Positions 9,567 to 17,495 of a stretch of DNA of 64,000 nucleotides are shown here, piece by piece. The stretch is from contig NZ_JABKKF010000005.1 of the NCBI RefSeq assembly GCF_013166605.1, positions 186,001 to 250,000 of the forward strand. Reading direction: 5' to 3'. Source of the stretch: Xylanibacter muris. Its GTDB lineage: Bacteria; Bacteroidota; Bacteroidia; Bacteroidales; Bacteroidaceae. Numbering within the stretch: position 1 is the first letter of the stretch; each line of letters opens with the position of its first letter. The notes under the pieces were generated by a model. It did not search any database and was not told the origin of the DNA. It saw only the letters and a list, made by a program, of their open reading frames with translations. Both the position numbers and the translations under genes were made by a program.

Positions 9567-9594
9567 TGTTCTTTTTACCGTTATGGTGATACTG

Positions 9595-10521
9595 TCACGA
9601 TATCCACAGATTCAAGACTGTGAGTGTAAAGGCGCATATCACGATAGCATAAAATGTGAGCCCGGTTATTCGTGTGCGTGTGAGTGAAAGGAAATGTCCT
9701 GTCAGTGGACTTGTGTTTACAATGATGATTCTTATAAGCATGTCATAATGCTGTGGTTGCAGGATAAGAAACACTGTTGCGGCGATATCGGTTGTGATAA
9801 AGCAGTTATAAAGCATTCTTGTCTTTATCTTGTCATCCATTCTTGTGCGGTTGTAGTGGATGCTTCCTGTTATCATCAGTATAATTACGAATACAGCCAC
9901 AATAATCTGTCGGGTGCTTAGCATACTGTAGTCTGCAATATTTCCGAATGCTCCTAATTGCGAAAAGTGTTCTATAAAGAAATACGGCTGATTGTCATAT
10001 ATAAGATATGCGGACATACACCAGTACGGCAGGATTAGTCCAATGACGGAGGCGGCAATGTTTTTCCAACTTACCGAACTTAGGAAGAAAATCATTATCG
10101 TCCAGATAACCGGCACAAGGAACAGTATATGCACATAGAAAACGCTTGCTGTTCCTATGCATAAAAAAGAATAGAAGGCAAGTCCGGGCGACCGTCTGTC
10201 AAGATATGTCCGGAACAGCCAAATGTACATGGCTATGATACAAATGGTTGATATCGTCTCGTTTATGGATGTGAATCCCTGTGGATATGTACATGATAGG
10301 ACAATGAATGAGCATGATATCATTCTTGAGTAAATTCTTATGAGGGAGTATCTGTTGTTCAGTTCCATCATAAGAAATGCAGACATGGCAAAACAGGCGA
10401 ACTGAAACCACAGATTCTGTGAAATCAGTCCGCCTGCAAGCCACACTGCCGTGGCGAAAACAGCCACCGCCGGCAGTGTGAGCCTGCTCTCAGAAACAAT
10501 GTTCTGTAAGCGTTTGATCAT
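9595..10521 (-). CDS. Hypothetical polytopic membrane protein downstream of purD
   Basis: The protein is 308 residues with roughly eight hydrophobic segments spread over its length and short basic or polar loops. I recognise no catalytic motif and no signal peptide. It starts 12 bp after the purD stop codon and is followed by the yqaA-like gene, so it is almost certainly translated from the purD transcript. No function can be given from sequence alone. Confidence 0.75.
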   Translation of the reverse strand: MIKRLQNIVSESRLTLPAVAVFATAVWLAGGLISQNLWFQFACFAMSAFLMMELNNRYSLIRIYSRMISCSFIVLSCTYPQGFTSINETISTICIIAMYIWLFRTYLDRRSPGLAFYSFLCIGTASVFYVHILFLVPVIWTIMIFFLSSVSWKNIAASVIGLILPYWCMSAYLIYDNQPYFFIEHFSQLGAFGNIADYSMLSTRQIIVAVFVIILMITGSIHYNRTRMDDKIKTRMLYNCFITTDIAATVFLILQPQHYDMLIRIIIVNTSPLTGHFLSLTRTRITGLTFYAIVICAFTLTVLNLWIS

Positions 10522-10533
10522 AACTATGTGGAA

Positions 10534-11802
10534 CTATAGGTCTTGTCCGATGTCTCTTCTGAAGTATTTGTCGGTGAACTCAATCTTCTGAGCCTCTTCA
10601 AATGATTTCTGTAAGGCTTCTGCCTTGTCCCTGCCGTATGAGCTTACGGCTATTACCCGGCCCCCGCTTGTCACGATCTCACCGTCCTTTACGGATGTGC
10701 CGGAATGAAAAACGATGCTTCCCTCTACGTTCTCAATGCCTTTGATGGGATAGCCCTTCTTGTATTCCCGGGGATATCCTCCGCTTACCAGCATTACGCA
10801 TACAGCCGCACGTTCGTCAAATTCTATTGTACGTTTGTCCAAATCACCTTTGGCCACACCCTCGAACAGGTCAACGATGTCGCTTTTCAGTCTCAGCATC
10901 ACGCTTTCTGTCTCGGGGTCTCCCATGCGGCAGTTGTATTCTATTACCATAGGCTCGTCACCGACATTTATAAGGCCGAAGAAAATGAAACCTTTATATT
11001 CAATGTTTTCTTCCGCCAGTCCTTCAACCGTAGGGCGTATGATTCTGTCTTCAACTTTCCGCATCCATTCTTTTGTCGCAAACGGTACAGGGGTTACGCT
11101 TCCCATTCCACCGGTGTTCAGGCCCGTATCGTGTTCTCCGATACGCTTGTAGTCTTTTGCCTCAGGAAGAATTTTATAGTTTTTACCGTCAGTGAGAACG
11201 AACACCGAGCATTCTATGCCTGACAGGAATTCTTCGATGACAACCTGTGCCGATGCGTTGCCGAACATTCCTCCAAGCATTTCTTTAAGTTCTTTCTTTG
11301 CCTCATCAAGAGTGGGGAGTATCAGAACCCCCTTGCCTGCACACAGACCGTCTGCTTTCAGCACGTATGGCGCCTTGAGTGTTTCAAGGAAATCCAGTCC
11401 TTCCTCGAGCGTATTGCCGTCGAAAGTCTTGTATCTTGCTGTGGGGATATTGTGGCGTTGCATGAATCCTTTAGCAAAATCCTTCGAGCCTTCCAGTGTC
11501 GCGCCTGCCTTTGACGGGCCTATCACCGGTATGTCTTTTGTGCGTATATCGTTTTTGAACTCGTCATAAATGCCGTTCACCAATGGGTCTTCCGGACCTA
11601 CGACAACCATGTCGATGCTGTTTTCTGTCACAAAACTTTTAAGTTTTTCGAACTCGTTTACACCTATTGGCACGTTTTCACCGCAGTTTGCCGTGCCTGC
11701 ATTGCCGGGGGCAATAAAGAGTTTCTCAACCTTTTCGCTCTGTGCTATCTTCCATGCAAGGGCATGCTCGCGCCCGCCGCTGCCTAACAGTAATATCTTC
11801 AT
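10534..11802 (-). CDS. purD: Phosphoribosylamine--glycine ligase (GAR synthetase)
   Basis: This 422-residue ATP-grasp enzyme begins with the PurD hallmark [12 protein letters not shown] (residues 7-18). It contains the ATP-grasp lysine region ([12 protein letters not shown]) and the family signature [10 protein letters not shown]. It joins glycine to phosphoribosylamine in the second step of purine synthesis in the cytoplasm. The length is standard. It leads a three-gene minus-strand run with two membrane proteins. A TAACTTTG promoter element lies 33 bp before the start. Confidence 0.97.
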   Translation of the reverse strand: MKILLLGSGGREHALAWKIAQSEKVEKLFIAPGNAGTANCGENVPIGVNEFEKLKSFVTENSIDMVVVGPEDPLVNGIYDEFKNDIRTKDIPVIGPSKAGATLEGSKDFAKGFMQRHNIPTARYKTFDGNTLEEGLDFLETLKAPYVLKADGLCAGKGVLILPTLDEAKKELKEMLGGMFGNASAQVVIEEFLSGIECSVFVLTDGKNYKILPEAKDYKRIGEHDTGLNTGGMGSVTPVPFATKEWMRKVEDRIIRPTVEGLAEENIEYKGFIFFGLINVGDEPMVIEYNCRMGDPETESVMLRLKSDIVDLFEGVAKGDLDKRTIEFDERAAVCVMLVSGGYPREYKKGYPIKGIENVEGSIVFHSGTSVKDGEIVTSGGRVIAVSSYGRDKAEALQKSFEEAQKIEFTDKYFRRDIGQDL

Positions 11803-11834
11803 TTCTTAATTGATGTTGTTTCGTTTATGTTGTG

Positions 11835-11842
11835 CAAAGTTA
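11835..11842 (-). promoter_or_regulatory. Promoter -7 element TAACTTTG for purD
   Basis: TAACTTTG on the minus strand matches TAnnTTTG, 33 bp upstream of the purD start codon. Confidence 0.6.
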
Positions 11843-11925
11843 ATATTTTCCATTGCACTTATGGTTATACATACTTTGCAAAGCTTAATAATTATGGTTT
11901 TTTAATTCATTTGATAATCGCGGTG

Positions 11926-12891
11926 TCACCAGTCTGAGCCGGCGCCACCTCCACCGGAGTCTCCGCCTCCGAAGCTTCCTCCGCTGAATCCGCCTCCTCC
12001 GTGTCCGCGTCCTCCACTGAGTAATGAGCTTAGAAATAGGGCGTTGAGTATGTTTCCGGCGGTAGGGCCGCTATTGTCGTGAGGTCCTCCGATGTCTTTG
12101 TTCCTCACCGTTATTTTCCCACAGTTGTCGCAAATGAGGATTTCTTTCTGTATGCGGTGCCCTCTCCTGTCTGTGTAATAATCACGCGACATTGTCCTTA
12201 GGCTGCTTTTTCCACAATGGCGGCACGTATGGCTGCGGCGGTAGTGGTATTTGAAAAGTACAATCGAAAGTAAGATTATAGATGCGAGAATTATGAAGCT
12301 GATTATAGGGCTGATGCCTGTCTCGCTTTTTTGGTCGGGATTCATTGAATCTTCCAAAACCCGGTATATTGCAGCGGTTCCTCTCATGATTCCCGCATCG
12401 GTGTCACCTTGTCTGAATGCGGGAATCATGTATCTTGTCTGTATGCGTTTGCATATTGCATCTGTAAGAACGCCCTCCAATCCGTATCCAGTTATGAATC
12501 TTATCTTATGGATGTCTGCCACATATATGACCAGCAGTCCGTTGTCCTTTCCCTTTTTTCCTATTCCCCAATACCGGAAGAGGGAATGGCCGAATTCAAA
12601 CACGTCACTGTCACCTATGGAAGGAAGCATGACCACGGCTGTTTCTATGCCCGTGGCCTTTTCGAGCTTTGCGAATATTGTGTTTATCGAGTCTTTTGTC
12701 TGTGAAGTCAGAAGGTTTGCAGGGTCTGACACGTAGTGCCGGCTGTTCATAATGTGTACATTCGGTACCGTTTTCACACTATATGCCGCACTGTTGCCGT
12801 CCGTATGTGTTGCCTTTTCACCTCCGAGGCACACATACGGCGACATCAGCACTGCCGTCAGCATTATCCAAACCTTTAATACTCTTGTCAT
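11926..12891 (-). CDS. TPM-domain membrane protein with zinc-ribbon and glycine-rich tail
   Basis: The protein is 321 residues. A signal peptide or N-terminal anchor (residues 1-23) is followed by a TPM (DUF477) domain at about 50-180, including the typical GIGKKGKDNGLLV stretch. One transmembrane helix lies near 200-220. A cytoplasmic zinc-ribbon-like segment has two CxxC pairs (CRHCGK and CDNCGK). The tail is very glycine-rich (GGGGFSGGSFGGGDSG). This is the YgcG-like architecture found beside LemA in many bacteria. TPM proteins include thylakoid PSII repair factors, but the bacterial role is unclear. It starts 6 bp after the lemA stop codon, so the two are an operon. Confidence 0.9.
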   Translation of the reverse strand: MTRVLKVWIMLTAVLMSPYVCLGGEKATHTDGNSAAYSVKTVPNVHIMNSRHYVSDPANLLTSQTKDSINTIFAKLEKATGIETAVVMLPSIGDSDVFEFGHSLFRYWGIGKKGKDNGLLVIYVADIHKIRFITGYGLEGVLTDAICKRIQTRYMIPAFRQGDTDAGIMRGTAAIYRVLEDSMNPDQKSETGISPIISFIILASIILLSIVLFKYHYRRSHTCRHCGKSSLRTMSRDYYTDRRGHRIQKEILICDNCGKITVRNKDIGGPHDNSGPTAGNILNALFLSSLLSGGRGHGGGGFSGGSFGGGDSGGGGAGSDW

Positions 12892-12897
12892 TTGCTG

Positions 12898-13491
12898 TTA
12901 GAATTTTACTTCAGGAGCTTTTTCCGTACCGTTTTCCGCTTCAAAATATGCTTTTTTCTCAAATCCGAACAATCCTGCAAGTATGTTTTTGGGAAATCTG
13001 CGTATTGCCACGTTATAAGCCTTGGCTGCATCGTTGAAGTCTTTGCGGGCCACGGTTATCCTGTTTTCCGTTCCTTCGAGCTGCGACTGAAGTTCAAGGA
13101 AGTTTTCATTAGCTTTCAGTTGAGGATAGTTTTCCGCCACCATCAGCAGTCTTCCGAGTGCTGCCGAAACAGACCCTTGTGCTTTCTGATACTTTGCCAT
13201 CTGTTCGGGGGTGATGTTTGTCGGATCAATTTTCACGCTTGTTGCTTCGCTGCGTGCCTTGACTACGTTTTCGAGGGTGCTTTGTTCATGTTTCGCATAG
13301 CCTTTCACTGTGTTGACAAGGTTCGGTATCAGATCGGCCCTGCGCTGATATTGTGTCTCTACGTTTGCCCACTTGCCTTGAACGCCCTCGTCCATTGACA
13401 CCATGCCATTGTAACCGGTGATACCCCAAAGCAGAAGAACGACAATAATGCCGCCTGCTATAATCCATCCCAAATGTTTCTTGATATCCAT
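12898..13491 (-). CDS. lemA: LemA family protein
   Basis: From the ATG at 13491 the product is 197 residues. One N-terminal membrane helix (about 8-26, GWIIAGGIIVVLLLWGITGY) is followed by the helical LemA domain with the characteristic VQGKWANVETQYQRRADLIP and PQLKANENF motifs. The open frame extends upstream to 13605, but the added residues are polar, unlike other LemA proteins, and overlap promoter-like repeats, so I prefer 13491. LemA is an inner-membrane protein with a long helical domain of uncertain function. It is typically paired with TPM proteins, as here (6 bp gap). Confidence 0.93.
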   Translation of the reverse strand: MDIKKHLGWIIAGGIIVVLLLWGITGYNGMVSMDEGVQGKWANVETQYQRRADLIPNLVNTVKGYAKHEQSTLENVVKARSEATSVKIDPTNITPEQMAKYQKAQGSVSAALGRLLMVAENYPQLKANENFLELQSQLEGTENRITVARKDFNDAAKAYNVAIRRFPKNILAGLFGFEKKAYFEAENGTEKAPEVKF

Positions 13492-13579
13492 AAATGATGT
13501 TTTTATTGTAAATACTAATATATTATAATGTGAATTTTCTGTAAGCAAACGCTCCGTAGAGGATGTTGCAGGACGAAAT

Positions 13580-13684
13580 GCCGAGGTTTCGTCTGTCTTA
13601 TGCAAATACAGTGCAAACCGAATGCAATGAAACTTGTTTCAAATTGCTGAGGTGCCGCCTGTTTTATGCAAAGATACTGTAAAA
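13580..13684 (-). repeat. Two diverged direct repeats carrying promoter elements upstream of lemA
   Basis: Segments beginning at 13580 (GCCGAGGT...CTGTCTTATGCAAA) and 13646 (GCTGAGGT...CTGTTTTATGCAAA) are related copies 66 bp apart. Read on the minus strand, the distal copy contains the full promoter match TATCTTTG. The lemA-proximal copy has the degenerate form TGTATTTG. Between them is a short inverted repeat, TGAAAC-TT-GTTTCA (13628-13641), that could be an operator. Confidence 0.65.
13669..13676 (-). promoter_or_regulatory. Promoter -7 element TATCTTTG for lemA-TPM
   Basis: TATCTTTG on the minus strand is a perfect TAnnTTTG match lying about 180 bp before the lemA start. The second, degenerate copy at 13603-13610 is closer. 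Confidence 0.5.
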
Positions 13685-13689
13685 GCGTT

Positions 13690-14082
13690 TGTATGCCATG
13701 AAGTTTTTAACTTTTTTGTTTTTTTTCAGAGAATGTCAGGCATGTATAAGGCATGGAGATTGTCTGTGAAACACAGTGTCTCAAAACAATGTTCATGAAT
13801 ATAGCACAAGGTTCGGTCTTCTTTGGGTTAAACAGCACACTATTGGTTATACGTGTTTTTATGCTTGACGGTGTGGAATATATAATGCAAAAGTACTTCC
13901 TTTGATGCTTGTCACTGCCTTTGGAATACTAAGGGTAGTCCGTTTTCTACAACCGGATAAAGCCGAATCTCCAATGTATGTAATAGTTTATGTTACACTT
14001 CGGTGAATACGAGTTCTTCAATGGAAAAATATGCATATAATCAGGGGACTTGATATGCTTCGGTTTATAACTATGTCGGTGT
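13690..14082. other. Gene-free spacer, nothing recognised
   Basis: No credible open frame, RNA or repeat was found here. Base composition is mixed. It separates the lemA promoter repeats from the 22-bp lattice element. Confidence 0.5.
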
Positions 14083-14126
14083 CTGTTCTCAAACCGCAAT
14101 CAGGCTGTTCTCAAATCATAATCGGC
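14083..14126. repeat. Two 22-bp direct repeats starting CTGTTCTCAAA
   Basis: CTGTTCTCAAA occurs at 14083 and again exactly 22 bp later at 14105. The copies diverge afterwards but share AATC near their ends. The 22-bp step equals the spacing of the palindromes that begin just downstream. Confidence 0.7.
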
Positions 14127-14137
14127 ATATCCTTTTA

Positions 14138-14225
14138 CTTTCCGACTTAAGTCGGAAAGGTGGACGACTTAAGTCGGAAAACCGTCTGACTTAAGTCGGA
14201 AGGTCGTCCGACTGTAGTCGGATGG
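14138..14225. repeat. Array A: four palindromic units at exact 22-bp spacing
   Basis: Four units centred at 14148.5, 14170.5, 14192.5 and 14214.5 share the core GACTTAAGTC and the right half GTCGGAA. Unit 1 is a perfect 22-bp palindrome (14138-14159). Unit 2 is perfect over 12 bp (14165-14176) and unit 3 over 10 bp (14188-14197). Unit 4 is TCCGACT-GT-AGTCGGA. A fifth, unrelated palindrome AACGGCCGTT (14232-14241) sits on the same grid at 14236.5. The box CGGTTAGGGAACGGC begins at 14245. A second, diverged array with the same geometry lies at 58595-58682. Function unknown; a multimeric protein-binding site or a multi-hairpin RNA are possibilities. Confidence 0.9.
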
Positions 14226-14264
14226 TTTGATAACGGCCGTTTTTCGGTTAGGGAACGGCTTTTT

Positions 14265-14651
14265 CCTGGTTGGTCGCCGGGCTTTTCCTTGTATTTCTTA
14301 TTCAATTGCTCTCGTGTGTTTCTGCTTGGATTCGTATATGGAAGTCTTATATCCAAAACACTGTTATTCTGACTTCCGGCAAGGTTTTTTGGCCAAGTCA
14401 TGGCTGTTTTGTGTATTTTATGGCCCCAAAGTGTGTCTTCTTCTTTTGTTTGAAGTTTTTTTGTGATTGTCTCTTTTTCATGTTAATCCAATAAGGAATT
14501 AATATTTCAGAATTATTCTCTTCATCTTCATGTAATGAAAGTAGAAACACATTGTGGATGAGCGTTTTCGTCAGTATACATGCCTGATGCTTCCACATGC
14601 TCTTCCTTTCTCTCCCCTTTGGGGAGCCGGAGTGGCTCCTTCCACGAGTAT
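14265..14651. other. Gene-free A+T-rich spacer
   Basis: I see no supported gene. A segment around 14327-14345 (TGGATTCGTATATGGAAG) resembles one downstream of array B (from 58802), so the repeated element may extend this far. The rest is T-rich and unassigned. Confidence 0.4.
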
Positions 14652-14736
14652 GGACATCGCTTTGCGATGTGTCAGACGAGTTTAATGAATAGGGATATGG
14701 AGGCGTTCAAGCCTGACACATGCCAAAGGCATGTCC
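14652..14736. repeat. Nested inverted repeat, REP/MITE-like
   Basis: A 24-nt left arm (14652-14675) and a 24-nt right arm (14713-14736) are complementary except for a two-base exchange. Each arm is itself a hairpin (ACATCGC-TTT-GCGATGT and ACATGCC-AAA-GGCATGT). The exchange keeps both inner hairpins intact, which suggests selection for structure. It resembles bacterial palindromic interspersed elements. Confidence 0.75.
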
Positions 14737-14892
14737 CTACTATAACCTGCCCCCCATTGAGGCAAGTAGATAACCGTTAAAGCGGAATAAATCTGGATTA
14801 TAGTCAGTTAAGAAAAGCAAAGACAACATACCTAAAAATTGCTGTAAATAGAAAACCATTTTGTTTCTGTTGCCACATAAAGAAACTTTTCG

Positions 14893-14900
14893 TATCTTTG
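14893..14900 (+). promoter_or_regulatory. Promoter -7 element TATCTTTG before toxin relic
   Basis: TATCTTTG is a perfect consensus match, directly upstream of a truncated toxin-like reading frame. Confidence 0.5.
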
Positions 14901-14990
14901 TATCCTGAACGTAGGATAATAACATACGGAGGTTATTTTGAGGCATTCATTGAGACGCTTTCGGAAAAGTCAAACTTATATTGTATCAAA
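14901..14990 (+). pseudogene. 5' remnant of a RelE/HigB-type toxin gene
   Basis: The plus-strand frame reads RRIITYGGYFEAFIETLSEK and then loses similarity and stops after about 15 more residues. This resembles the N-terminus of Gp49/RelE-like toxins common in Bacteroidales, recalled from family knowledge without a search. No ATG is present in frame and the remaining roughly 80 residues are absent. It points toward the HicB-like remnant, which lies on the opposite strand. Call made on a short match, so confidence is low. Confidence 0.35.
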
Positions 14991-15222
14991 TCCTTTCTAC
15001 CGGCACTGCCTTGACGAGCCCATTCTTATATTTCCGCATTAAGGAAGGGTTTATGCCAATGCTTTTAGCGAACTCGGAAGCATTGATGAATGGAAATGCA
15101 AGGAAGAAAATCGGGCATGTCATAACGGTATTCTGTCTCGAAACATCTGTTATACCACCATCAGCATAGATGCCGTATTCTCCGTCGGCTACTTTTTCGA
15201 TAATCGCTACAATCTTTTTCAT
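14986..15222 (-). pseudogene. HicB-like antitoxin, internally deleted and truncated
   Basis: The 78-residue frame joins two recognisable pieces. The N-terminal strand MKKIVAIIEKVADGEYGIYA is typical of HicB-fold antitoxins. The DNA-binding part PFINASEFAKSIGINPSLMR is the helix-turn-helix end of longer Bacteroidales HicB proteins. About 50 residues expected between them are missing, and the C-terminus departs from the family after KYKNGL. No HicA toxin is next to it. It is therefore probably a decayed gene, although a shortened DNA-binding protein could still be made. Confidence 0.6.
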
Positions 15223-15278
15223 TGCTTTCGGCGGCTTTCAATAATCTTTGTATGGTTTTTAGTAGATGAAATTAGTAT

Positions 15279-15328
15279 AAAAACAGCGGGATGAGACAGA
15301 AAACGCCTCATCCCGCTGTTTTTTTTAT
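15279..15328. terminator. Intrinsic terminator after nadB
   Basis: The arms AAACAGCGGGATGAG (left, from 15281) and CTCATCCCGCTGTTT (right, from 15307) form a 15-bp stem. A-runs on the left and T-runs on the right let it work on both strands. It begins about 10 bp after the nadB stop codon. Confidence 0.88.
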
Positions 15329-15337
15329 AATGCTTCT

Positions 15338-16930
15338 TTACCGTTGTTTGTCGTATGCATGGTGTGGATAGTCTATCGTGAAGTGAAGTCCGCGGCACTC
15401 TTTTCGTTCTATGGCCCATCGGGTGATGAGGTAGCCGACGTTAATCATGTTGCGCAGCTCACAAATGTCGCGGCTGGCCTTTACTCTTTTGAACAGGTTC
15501 TCTGTCTCCTCATACAGCATGTCGAGGCGGTCCCATGCGCGTTTGAGGCGCATGTCGCTGCGCACTATTCCGACATAGTTGCTCATTATCTCTCCGACTT
15601 CCTTCACGCTTTGCGTTATCAGTACTTTCTCTTCGTTGGTGAGTGTGCCCTCGTCGTTCCATTCCGGCACCTTGTCGTTGAAATCATATTCGTCGATGTG
15701 TGCCAGTGAATGTCTTGCGGCGGCATCGGCGTATACCACTGCCTCTATCAGGGAATTGCTTGCAAGCCTGTTGCCTCCGTGCAGTCCTGTGCATGCGCAC
15801 TCACCCAGGGCGTAAAGCCTTTCGATGCTCGATTGGCCGTTGATATCAACCTTTATGCCTCCGCACATATAGTGGGCGGCCGGGCGTACCGGTATATAGT
15901 CCGTGGTGATGTCTATGCCGATGGATTTGCATTTCATGTAAATGTTTGGGAAGTGCCTTTTGGTTTCTTCCGGGTTCTTGTGTGTCACATCAAGGCATAC
16001 ATGGCTCAGGCCGTGTGTCTTCATTTCCTTGTCTATGGCACGTGCCACGATGTCACGCGGGGCGAGTGAAAGCCTCTCGTCGTATTTCTCCATGAAAGTC
16101 TCTCCGTTTGGCAGTTTCAATATGCCGCCATATCCACGCATGGCTTCGGTGATAAGGAATGCCGGATGTGTCTCTCCCGGATGGTACAGTGCGGTGGGGT
16201 GGAACTGTACAAACTCCATGTCGGCCACTGTCCCTTTTGCACGGTATACCATTGCCTCACCGTCTCCCGTGGCTATTACCGGATTTGTCGTGGTCTGATA
16301 GACGGCCCCGCAGCCTCCTGTACACATTATCGTTACCTTACTGAGGTATGTATCCACCTTCTGCGTATCAGGATTCAGGACGTATGCCCCGTAGCAGTGG
16401 ATATATGGTGTGCGTCTTGTCACCCTTGCTCCGAGATGATGTTGTGTTATTATTTCCACGGCAAAGTGGTTTTCCTTTATCGTGATATCAGGGTTTGAGC
16501 GTATCGCACTCATCAGTCCGCGTTGTATTTCCGCACCGGTGTCGTCGGCGTGATGTAGAATACGGAATTCTGAGTGTCCTCCCTCACGGTGCAGATCGAA
16601 TTCTCCGCGGTCATTACGGTCGAAGCTCACTCCCCATTTTACCAGTTCGTCAATCTGTTCCGGGGCGTTTCTTACAACCTGTTCGACAGCACGGCGGTCG
16701 TTTATGTAGTCGCCGGCAATCATAGTGTCCTCTATATGTTTGTCAAAGTTGTCTGTTTTCAGGTTTGTGACAGATGCAACACCTCCTTGTGCAAATGATG
16801 TGTTGGCCTCGTCAAGCGAAGTCTTGCATATTATGCACACTTTTCCTTTGTGCGCTCTTGCTGTTTTAAGGGCGTAACTCATACCGGCAACACCTGCGCC
16901 GATAATCAAAAAGTCATATTTAAAAACCAT
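15338..16930 (-). CDS. nadB: L-aspartate oxidase
   Basis: This 530-residue flavoprotein has the FAD-binding GAGVAGMSYALK at residues 12-23. Conserved segments of the succinate dehydrogenase/fumarate reductase flavoprotein family include NTSFAQGGVASV, HREGGHSEFRILHHADDTG and GECACTGLHGGNRLASNSL. The C-terminal helical domain is complete. NadB oxidises L-aspartate to iminoaspartate in the first step of NAD synthesis. nadA and nadC are not in this window. The gene has its own promoter element and terminator and appears monocistronic. Confidence 0.96.
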   Translation of the reverse strand: MVFKYDFLIIGAGVAGMSYALKTARAHKGKVCIICKTSLDEANTSFAQGGVASVTNLKTDNFDKHIEDTMIAGDYINDRRAVEQVVRNAPEQIDELVKWGVSFDRNDRGEFDLHREGGHSEFRILHHADDTGAEIQRGLMSAIRSNPDITIKENHFAVEIITQHHLGARVTRRTPYIHCYGAYVLNPDTQKVDTYLSKVTIMCTGGCGAVYQTTTNPVIATGDGEAMVYRAKGTVADMEFVQFHPTALYHPGETHPAFLITEAMRGYGGILKLPNGETFMEKYDERLSLAPRDIVARAIDKEMKTHGLSHVCLDVTHKNPEETKRHFPNIYMKCKSIGIDITTDYIPVRPAAHYMCGGIKVDINGQSSIERLYALGECACTGLHGGNRLASNSLIEAVVYADAAARHSLAHIDEYDFNDKVPEWNDEGTLTNEEKVLITQSVKEVGEIMSNYVGIVRSDMRLKRAWDRLDMLYEETENLFKRVKASRDICELRNMINVGYLITRWAIERKECRGLHFTIDYPHHAYDKQR

Positions 16931-16953
16931 AATGTATTTTTGAATTACGTCTG

Positions 16954-16961
16954 CAAAGATA
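16954..16961 (-). promoter_or_regulatory. Promoter -7 element TATCTTTG for nadB
   Basis: TATCTTTG on the minus strand, 24 bp upstream of the nadB start, matches the Bacteroidota consensus. Confidence 0.65.
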
Positions 16962-17045
16962 CAGCAAATGGCAGATAAATCAAAACGAATCCATTCTTTT
17001 TTACACCATGTGCGTTAACAGTCAGTCTGAAATGGAGGTTATTAT

Positions 17046-17076
17046 TTTGTATTTAAATTGATTTTGAGTAATTTTG
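17046..17076 (+). promoter_or_regulatory. Promoter with -33 TTTG and -7 TAATTTTG
   Basis: TTTG at 17046-17049 and TAATTTTG at 17069-17076 are separated by 19 bp, the expected Bacteroidota spacing. The position requires the downstream gene to start at 17094 rather than at the upstream in-frame ATG at 17058. Confidence 0.7.
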
Positions 17077-17093
17077 TAAGCAAAACAAATTAT

Positions 17094-17495
17094 ATGGACA
17101 GAACTTTTCACCATCGTCTGACGGTTTCATCGGTATTGCTTGCAGTGATGCTTTCCTTTCTGGCTTTGTCTTTCTTTTGGCATCCGTCGGGCAATAATGC
17201 CTTGGTGGGGGTTATGATAGTCATACTCGTCATTGTTGTGGTAGAGCGTGAGATACATACAAAGTATGTTCTTACGGCCGGTTGCCTGCGTATAATCCGC
17301 GGACGTTTCTCACCAACGGTTGAAGTGCCGTTGGGCGATATTGTTAAGGTAGAAAGGGTAAATGGCCGGCTACTTCTTGTCACGTATGTGCTGATTGTAT
17401 GCGGTGACGGCCGTCGTGTGAGTGTCAAGCCATATAATCCGTGTGATTTTGTCAATGTTTTGACTGAAAAGATAAATAAAGTAAGACTGCAATGA
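17094..17495 (+). CDS. Small membrane protein with PH-like domain
   Basis: From the ATG at 17094 the product is 133 residues. Two adjacent hydrophobic helices lie near residues 10-50 with a short loop. They are followed by a beta-rich segment (ILVIVVVEREIHTKYVLTAG, VEVPLGDIVKVERVNGRLL) like the bacterial PH domains of the bPH2/YdbS type. The in-frame ATG at 17058 lies upstream of the promoter -7 element and is rejected. The stop codon overlaps the dacB start by 4 bp, so translation is coupled. The role is unknown; coupling to a peptidoglycan carboxypeptidase suggests an envelope function. Confidence 0.75.
   Translation: MDRTFHHRLTVSSVLLAVMLSFLALSFFWHPSGNNALVGVMIVILVIVVVEREIHTKYVLTAGCLRIIRGRFSPTVEVPLGDIVKVERVNGRLLLVTYVLIVCGDGRRVSVKPYNPCDFVNVLTEKINKVRLQ

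Noticed and set aside
14138..14225. CRISPR-like array
   Set aside because: Units are palindromic and abut with no unique spacers (22-bp period in total), and no cas genes are present.
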